From Watersipora subatra (taxonomy: Eukaryota > Bryozoa > Gymnolaemata > Cheilostomatida > Watersiporidae), in NCBI RefSeq assembly GCF_963576615.1, contig NC_088714.1:31962643-32026642 (forward strand): a stretch of DNA of 64,000 nucleotides. Reading direction: 5' to 3'. Shown here piece by piece: positions 58,701 to 64,000 of the stretch (within the stretch, counting starts at the first letter, position 1; each line of letters opens with the position of its first letter). Under the pieces are notes generated by a model. The model worked only from the letters and a program-made list of their open reading frames with translations. It was not told the origin of the DNA and did no database searches. The translations under genes were made by a program, and so were the position numbers.

Positions 58701-61679
58701 GGATAGCTTTGCATCATACAGTGAATGATGTTGTAACTTTAACTTGCCAGACATTCTACTTATTTACTCAATGAGAGGTTACTTACATCAAATTTTAAAA
58801 CGTTTCAACAGAAAGTATAAATATGTTTTATCATTTGAGAGTTTGTTTATTATTTAGTTGCTCTGGCTGCTAACATGTTTCAAGGTTAAAATCAGCAAAA
58901 CTTGATCGCGGTTAAAATGCTCAGAAGAAAAAGATGTCTCCAAAAATTTGTTCTTATTGTTTGTTCTTTTCCTTATGACATCGGCTATTGCGTTCAAGTT
59001 GCAGTGTTATGCATCTTTATTGACATATATTTAATTTGCTAATGATTGTTGGAATAAAACTTGAAATACTCAGATACATTGCTATACATTTTTTAAATGG
59101 TTTAAAGATGGGTCGGTTAGAATTTGTCACATCGTTTTTCTCTGAACGCCGTGTAACATATGAGTACCTGATGCCAATGAGATGGCATATTTATCACTTA
59201 TAAATAAAGTTATAAACAATATGCACGACTACTGAAGTCGTTTTTGGACAAGTCTGTGCCTATCTTTTTTTCTGAGTGGTTATATGTCCGCTCTTTATAT
59301 GCCTACCAGTTAGTTCTACAGCTAAGCATTCTATCATTTGATGCTGTTCCCCCTATCGAAAATTTTCCGAAAAAGTTTACTTGTCACATCACTGTTCAAA
59401 CAAAATTTTGTAGCACTCTTACCCAAAGCTGTTTTTAACTGCCAAGAATTCCAATTGCAAATGAGTAGACCTTTTTATGATAAAGTTCTAGCAAAATGCT
59501 TGTTTCATGCCAGACTGGGTGTTGCATTGCTGAACCTCTCACGCCTTCGTGTTCCCATTTCTTAGCACTTTGGTGCCTAATCTTGTATACACAAGCAGGT
59601 AACCTGATCCTAGACAGTATTAACAACTTCCCTTCTACTGTAAAACTACTGTAAATAGTCCAATCCTTCTAAACTGAATACCATTTTGAAGCTCTAAGCT
59701 TTTAGAATTTGATAAAAATAACAGAAACCACCAGTACAAAGCTGTTTTCAGACTCTTTCAAAGAATAGAGTTACCTCTAACAACCACAAAGTTGTTTTAG
59801 AGGTAACTGAAAAAACATAATGATTGCAGTACACACAGTCTGATAAAGTGTATACTTGCTATGAATGGAAAAACAGATAGTTTTTGTGATGTGAATATTT
59901 AGTGGGAGATGCCTTGCGATTGCAAGTGCATATTGGTTAGGAATAGCCATCGTTATGTAACCACAGATGCTGCTTTATGTCTTGTCCGTTTCAAGTTTTA
60001 TGCCTTCCTGCTGTAACCACATATCCTATCCATATTGTTAGTGCTGATAAATAACTGGGCAGGCAGTTGTAAATTTGCTTGAGTACTGTGCAGTCATGTT
60101 ATTGTATCGTGATAGTAAATAAAGAGCTGAGTTGAATACACTGACGAACAAGCTACAGTTTTACTATAAAGCTCTTGTTGCTGAGGAGAAGCTCTTTAGT
60201 CTTCTAGCTTTGTCTATTTTTGATCCTTCATTATCAATAATTTCAATCAGTGTGTCCTTAGAAGTTAATATTCTGTCTGCAGCCATTTTTTATTTCTCAG
60301 TTGGTTAGAAGTACCCTCGGCATTTTGGCGATATTTCAAGAACTAGTTAAACAATTGACTTGAAACTTTGGAGTTATAAAGGAAATCGATAACGCAAAAA
60401 GTCACAAAAAATTCTGTAATCCTACATAAACGACGTGTTGAGTTTATTTGGGTATAAATTTAGGTAGGAAAACTATACCCCGAATGATCTTGGGACCAGC
60501 CTCAAAAAGTTAACAAAATGAAATGAGAGTGTGGAAAAGTGTTTGTTGAGAATTTAATCTAAACTTAAGACTTGCTTGCCGTAGAACAGTTACAAAAAAA
60601 ACCTTCAATTGAGGGTTTGCAAGACAAAACTCTGTTGCGCCTGGGCTGTCAAAATTATCATGCCGGGGTTGAAACCTGCTGTCAACTGTCAAAAGAGTTG
60701 AAAGCGCGCAAGCATCTAAAATGAGCTGGTTTTTAGAAGACTATGCGTCACCTCAAGCTATAGATTCCATTGAAGGATTTTCTAAGGCTTGCCAATGAGA
60801 AAAACTATCCAAAGCTATAGACTAGCCAAAAAAAGCCCTTCTGGAATACAATTGGAGCCTTTCTAGAAAGCTGTCGTATAAATAGGAGCAGTAGCGGTGT
60901 TGATAAAACATCTAGAGGCAGAGTTGGTTTGCTGTCATAAATACTTCATTTGGCTTCAGTTAAACATGCGCAGATAAGCATCTCATCAAATTTCGATTCA
61001 AACTGACTTTTGTATTTGCAAAAGGAGCCAGAGAAGATGTCGAACAGGCATTCTTTTGTCAAAGCACAATTACACTATTTGAAGCTCAAATGACCTTGTA
61101 GTGTACCGCTATTACTTTTGAAGAGAATGACTTGAAGTTGGTTAAAATACAAACTTATGGTTGGAGCATTCGAGAGTTTTTTCTTTTTTATACAGTCGTA
61201 TAAAAGAAGTATACAAAATACAGAGTATACGAAGTATACAGAAGTAAAAAAGTATAGTTAAGCCAAGAGCACAGGAGGCTTCAAGTTCAATACCTACATA
61301 CTGCTATTCTTTTTGAAGCGTATAACTTGAAGTTGATTAATATATAAACTCATGATTGGTGAATTTGAGCCTTTTATTTTTCTATGCAGCTTCAAAACTA
61401 GGAGCACAGTGAAGATAAACTTTTCAAATTATTGAACATCCATGTTTTCTACAGAACTGATCGAGCATTTACATTTTTACCTTTTTTGATAAGAGCTTCA
61501 AGACAGGCTTCAGTAGAGTTGAGAATGACTATAGGAGTGTTGAATAACGATATCTTTGTAACAGCTCCATACTTCTTAGCGATATCATATAACTGTACGT
61601 GCATCTGCTCTGGCTTGATAGAAAAGGTGTTACCTAGCAATGGCAATCCTTTCGGACCAGGGATTTTTCTCAGTGGATC
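46525..61679 (-). CDS. Cytochrome P450, clan-2 type, second copy (exons 2-10; exon 1 not in window)
   Basis: Paralogue of the P450 at 3.3-18.1 kb on the same strand. Exons 61679-61481, 57566-57496, 56199-55996, 55207-54983, 54291-54156, 52544-52412, 49886-49772, 48585-48440 and 46729-46525 join in frame to 477 codons plus TGA. Motifs: IPGPKGLPLLGN hinge, TDFQGRPPLPR, I-helix GGMETS, ExxR as ENLR, PERF, haem loop FGAGRRICPGE, end FVRRQ. The C-helix WxxxR is YSSLH in my alignment, so both the Trp and the Arg differ. Intron positions and phases equal those of copy 1; seven of nine exon lengths are identical (exon 4 is 204 vs 201 nt, exon 6 is 136 vs 139). No anchor-encoding exon 1 was found up to 64000, so intron 1 is either over 2.3 kb or the exon is lost. 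No internal stop or frameshift was seen. Confidence 0.93.
47084..47990. mobile_element. pogo/Tigger-like element in P450 2 intron 9
   Basis: Left end AAAACCTCTATTTGAACGCC and right end TTCAAATAGAGGTTTTACAG are inverse. TA flanks the right end; the first bases of the left end are worn. Related motif CGCCACCTCTAATTGA / TGCCACCTCTAATTAA lies inside each end. Confidence 0.6.
48222..48352. repeat. About 27-bp tandem repeat, 5 copies
   Basis: Unit like ACTTGACCTAGTTACACCTG then CTAGTACACA, diverged, in P450 2 intron 9 close to exon 9. Confidence 0.75.
48440..48585 (-). CDS. P450 gene 2, exon 9 (PERF)
   Basis: 146 nt, IPANTRVLINAYYIAHNPDI through GHPSKH plus two bases, including PERF. Donor AA|GTATGT. 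Confidence 0.93.
48651..49244. mobile_element. pogo/Tigger-like element in P450 2 intron 8
   Basis: Inverted ends CAGTCAAACCTTGACTTGCC and GAATGTCGAGGTTTGGCTG, flanked by TA. A partial relative of its right end is at 62030-62155. Confidence 0.65.
49255..49605. repeat. Intronic duplicated segment, copy A
   Basis: About 350 bp matching 56760-57110 in the same orientation (CACTGCCACACAGATGTAAT, ATAAAGACAAGAGCTCCATA). It lies in intron 8 of P450 gene 2. Confidence 0.75.
49772..49886 (-). CDS. P450 gene 2, exon 8 (ExxR)
   Basis: 115 nt, NKLPLLSAYVLENLRYMN through TEVAGYQ; ENLR is the K-helix motif. Borders ACTTCAG|A and CAG|GTGTGT. Confidence 0.93.
51148..51456. repeat. 53-bp minisatellite, about 6 copies
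   Basis: Unit ACTATCACGCAGCTATATTA, TAACTAGATAGCCAACAATA, GATTGCTCTTACG; nearly identical copies, in P450 2 intron 7. Confidence 0.95.
52068..52170. repeat. 25-bp tandem repeat, 4 copies
   Basis: Unit TATCCGAATAACAATAACTA then GATGT, in P450 2 intron 7. Confidence 0.9.
52412..52544 (-). CDS. P450 gene 2, exon 7
   Basis: 133 nt completing GGMETS and running SQTFLDLLHDQQLQ through TITMKD plus two bases; borders TTTCAG|GC and AA|GTATGT. Confidence 0.92.
53521..53580. repeat. 30-bp direct duplication
   Basis: TCTATATGAGTATTATAGAG then GTACCCTGTG, twice in tandem without change. Confidence 0.9.
54156..54291 (-). CDS. P450 gene 2, exon 6
   Basis: 136 nt, ASFETDQKRGCLDYFVEAH through LVIDFIAG plus one base; borders CACTAG|GCT and GGAG|GTTTGT. 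Confidence 0.92.
54983..55207 (-). CDS. P450 gene 2, exon 5
   Basis: 75 codons, LFGERYSYDDPICKS through ARINEAK; borders TTGCAG|CTG and AAG|GTGTGC. Confidence 0.93.
55996..56199 (-). CDS. P450 gene 2, exon 4
   Basis: 68 codons, PFEHPDYSSLHRVAVTGLK through IGCVMASI; acceptor CATTTTAG, donor ATA|GTAGGT. Trp and Arg of the C-helix signature are absent. Confidence 0.9.
56760..57110. repeat. Intronic duplicated segment, copy B
   Basis: Counterpart of 49255-49605, in intron 3 of the same P450 gene. Both end at GGTAATAAAT. Confidence 0.75.
57496..57566 (-). CDS. P450 gene 2, exon 3
   Basis: 71 nt, TDFQGRPPLPRMWIFNPKSL and then AAA; borders TCTACAG|GA and GCT|GTAAGC. Confidence 0.92.
58785..58940. 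repeat. Fragment related to the element at 27718-28478
   Basis: Shares TTTAAAACGTTT, GTTTATTATTT and GCAAAACTTGATCG blocks in the same order as 27905-28060. Ends not found. Inside P450 2 intron 2. Confidence 0.5.
61481..61679 (-). CDS. P450 gene 2, exon 2
   Basis: 199 nt, DPLRKIPGPKGLPLLGN through CLEALIKK plus one base, borders GAACAG|GAT and AAG|GTAAAA, phase 0 to 1. Confidence 0.92.
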
Positions 61680-62029
61680 CTGTTCTCAATAAAAGTGAAG
61701 GAAACAGTTAACTGTTGCGTTTATATAATATAACTTGAGCTGATCTAAATGCATTACTGAATTTTAGGAAGGACATATTGCCTAAGGAAACCAAACAATG
61801 AATATTGTATTATCAAGCATGGCTGCTTGAAAATTTATCAGTTGTAATACCTTCTTGGTATGAATACATTCAAACCTCTACTTCTGATCACCAGTGCTTA
61901 CAATTTGAGCAAATAATCATTTTGACATATGAAGCTGTTTCTAATGACACCATGTATAATGTGTTTGTTTTAATTCTAACGCCTATACTTTGAGAATTCA
62001 TCATTGCTTTATGGGCTATATAACGAATT

Positions 62030-62157
62030 AAACTCTACAGAATGTATTTGTATAAAACTATTTATTCCAGCATACGATAGTTTTGATACACAAAGGAAGT
62101 ATTAAAAAGAATTTGTAGCATATGTTGAGGATTGACTGTATCACATGATACTCAGCG
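62030..62157. repeat. Truncated right end of the 48651-49244 family
   Basis: Shares ATTTATTCCAGCATACGATAG, TTTTGAT and GTTGAGGATTGACTGTA with 49150-49246. No left end nearby. Confidence 0.45.
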
Positions 62158-63090
62158 CCTGAAAAATTGTGAACATACATCTAAGTCAATATGAACTATT
62201 ATTGCAAGAAATAAAAAAGGGGATCTGTACATATAATGTAGCGATGGTGTTTAACTACTGTGGATAAAAGTTCAATATTGTTATGCATTGATTAAAAGCA
62301 GTAGAAAACAACTTCAGGTCGAAATCTAGAAATGTTAAGATCGATGTGGAAGCTTACAACTTAGCACTAGTTACTAAACAAGACATATTAAGAATGCAAA
62401 GACTAGTTCCATGTTTGACCTAGTTTTTAAAATAGAATTGGGGCACTTCTAAAGAAGCATCTTAATCTGTATAAAGTTTTGTAGAATTTGAAAAGCTCAA
62501 AATCTGTTTGTCTTTTATCTAGAAATAAGCTTTAAGTTACCATACATTTTACAAGGTCAGTACAAGATTTTCAGAGCTGACAAGATTCATGAATGAACAA
62601 ATGAATAAATGAAAGAATTAAAGGATGAACAAATGAATAAATGAAAGAGTGAATAAGTAAAAGAATGAATGATTGCAATTTTAGTGGATTTTAATGACAC
62701 CGTTCTTTTAGTAAATCATGTTATTTTAATTTTGTATGCCATAAGGAATATTTGTGATGGATAGAGACTGTTAACCAAATTATACATTTTGAGATTGTAA
62801 AGCAGCAATATTTTGTAAAAATGACAGAAAATATTTAAACAAGTTGATATAAAATATGTTATACTTCTGTGAGGCAGCTGATGATATAGCGTAAGAACTG
62901 TTAACAATCTCTTTAGAAATTCTTAGTTCAACATATCAATAGTAGTTTAGGATCATGAGTCCAGATTAATACTCATACAAACAGCGACGAATTACAAATG
63001 TGTTATATAAAGAGTCGTCTACACATTTCTTATCATAGACATAGAGAGAAGACTGATCACCAAATGGTTACACAAGTTTGCTAAAGGTGA

Positions 63091-63494
63091 TGTGACCAAA
63101 TATTGTAATAGTAGAGACCAGGGCCGACTGCCTAGTCAACACCAAGTCTGACGCCATGGCCAAGCTGAGTCCCGGTGCAGCAGGAGATTTGGCCACAGAT
63201 GAGCCGACAACCTCAGCATACCGAGAGAAGATAGCCGACACTACGAAAGGTCTGAGACGATCAATGGGTGAAGCCATCTAGTCACCATGCCTATATAAGG
63301 AGGCCAGAAAAATGATGAGATTAGAGATCGCTGGCAGTCGCTTGCATGTTCTTCTGTTGTTATGTTTTGTGCGCTTACTGGTCACATGTACATGTATTTA
63401 TATATGTTTGTGAAATATATATCCATCTTATTGCGTTGAACTCATTGGCTTTAATGTTTGTGAAGCAGTAAAGGAACCAGCAGTTTCTTTTACA
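63091..63494 (+). repeat. Possible solo LTR or other promoter-bearing repeat
   Basis: Begins TGTGACC and ends TTTTACA with CCTATATAAGGAGG inside, a TATA box with typical LTR look. GC is higher than its flanks. No target duplication was seen and no internal retroelement adjoins it, so the call is weak. Confidence 0.25.
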
Positions 63495-63532
63495 CTATTT
63501 ACCAAAAATATATAATTTATATTATACTAGAA

Positions 63533-64000
63533 ATTCCACTGTCATACAGCCCACGACCAAAGTGATATTGGAAAAAAGAAAGGGTACTGATGGTTGAGAA
63601 ATGCAATATTAGCAGTCAAATAGGATAACTGCAATGGTAGCTGTAATGTACTGGGTGTGGGTGTTATTATATACAACAAATAGCAATAATGAAAGGAAAA
63701 GATTATATGTTTATATCTTTCCTCCTGCAAAAAGAGAAATGCAATATTGGCCAATATTAGAAGTAAAATGCACTGATATTATCAGAATAACCAATATTAT
63801 TAATATAGTAATAATATAAAACCAATGCACAATTATGTTTACATTTCAAAACATCATAGCTAACAATATCACAAAGTTGTGATATTTATATAAATTTTTA
63901 GAAAATCTGTACTACGTAGTCATTGTTCTGTAGTCATCCAAACTTATAATTAATTATTGTAATAACCTCATAAGAACCGTTAAAAAATATCATCGTCATT
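63533..64000 (-). repeat. Dispersed repeat, copy 2, cut by the window end
   Basis: Reverse-oriented relative of 13455-14012. It shares TCATACAGCCCACGACCAAA (plus strand here) and TGGGTGTGGGTGTTATTATA-type blocks. It continues past 64000. Confidence 0.75.

Noticed and set aside
63068-63277. Minus-strand frame MASPIDRLRPFVVSAIF as exon 1 of P450 gene 2
   Set aside because: It has no membrane-anchor helix or donor in phase 0 and lies in a GC-rich repeat.

Overview
The window is AT-rich, intron-rich animal DNA. There are no bacterial operons, no rRNA and no functional tRNA. Genes are small exons separated by introns full of minisatellites and transposons. Invertebrate-type (destabilase-like) lysozymes, clan-2 cytochromes P450, a Maverick/Polinton remnant and many short Helitron-like elements together suggest a lophotrochozoan-grade marine invertebrate such as a mollusc or bryozoan. 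The species cannot be fixed from this sequence alone.

Four protein-coding genes can be assembled exon by exon. A complete ten-exon P450 (506 codons) runs on the minus strand from 18127 to 3325. Two tandem i-type lysozyme genes of three exons each run on the plus strand (25044-28866, 136 aa; 33186-35685, 134 aa). A second P450 runs on the minus strand from 61679 to 46525 (exons 2-10, 477 codons). Its first exon, which should hold the membrane anchor, was not found and probably lies beyond position 64000. The two P450s share every intron position and phase and have identical lengths in seven of nine comparable exons. The two lysozymes share the same 96/91-nt first and second exons. Each pair is therefore a local duplication, with the lysozyme pair lying between the two P450 genes on the opposite strand.

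Between the second lysozyme and the second P450 (about 37.1-40.4 kb) lies a decayed, truncated Maverick/Polinton on the minus strand. It retains, in order, an integrase chromodomain tail, a protein with a WEVGL motif, a small glycine-rich pX-like protein, a relative of the Maverick protein F54H12.2, and an adenain-like protease remnant. All are broken or partial except the small glycine-rich frame.

The rest is repeat biology. There are several Helitron-like elements with a hairpin plus CTAG-T 3' end, carrying an antisense tRNA-like (A box/B box) segment. One is nested in another, and one pair of 3' ends is head to head. Other mobile DNA includes pogo/Tigger-like TA-flanked elements, a foldback element nested in a second terminal-inverted-repeat element, a hAT transposase tail, a 55-bp palindrome with an 8-bp target duplication, and two inverted copies of a dispersed repeat about 50 kb apart. 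Numerous minisatellites include an array of eight perfect or near-perfect hairpins, a 20-bp array with higher-order structure, and one array apparently grown from a P450 splice donor. A roughly 200-bp palindrome sits just upstream of the first P450.
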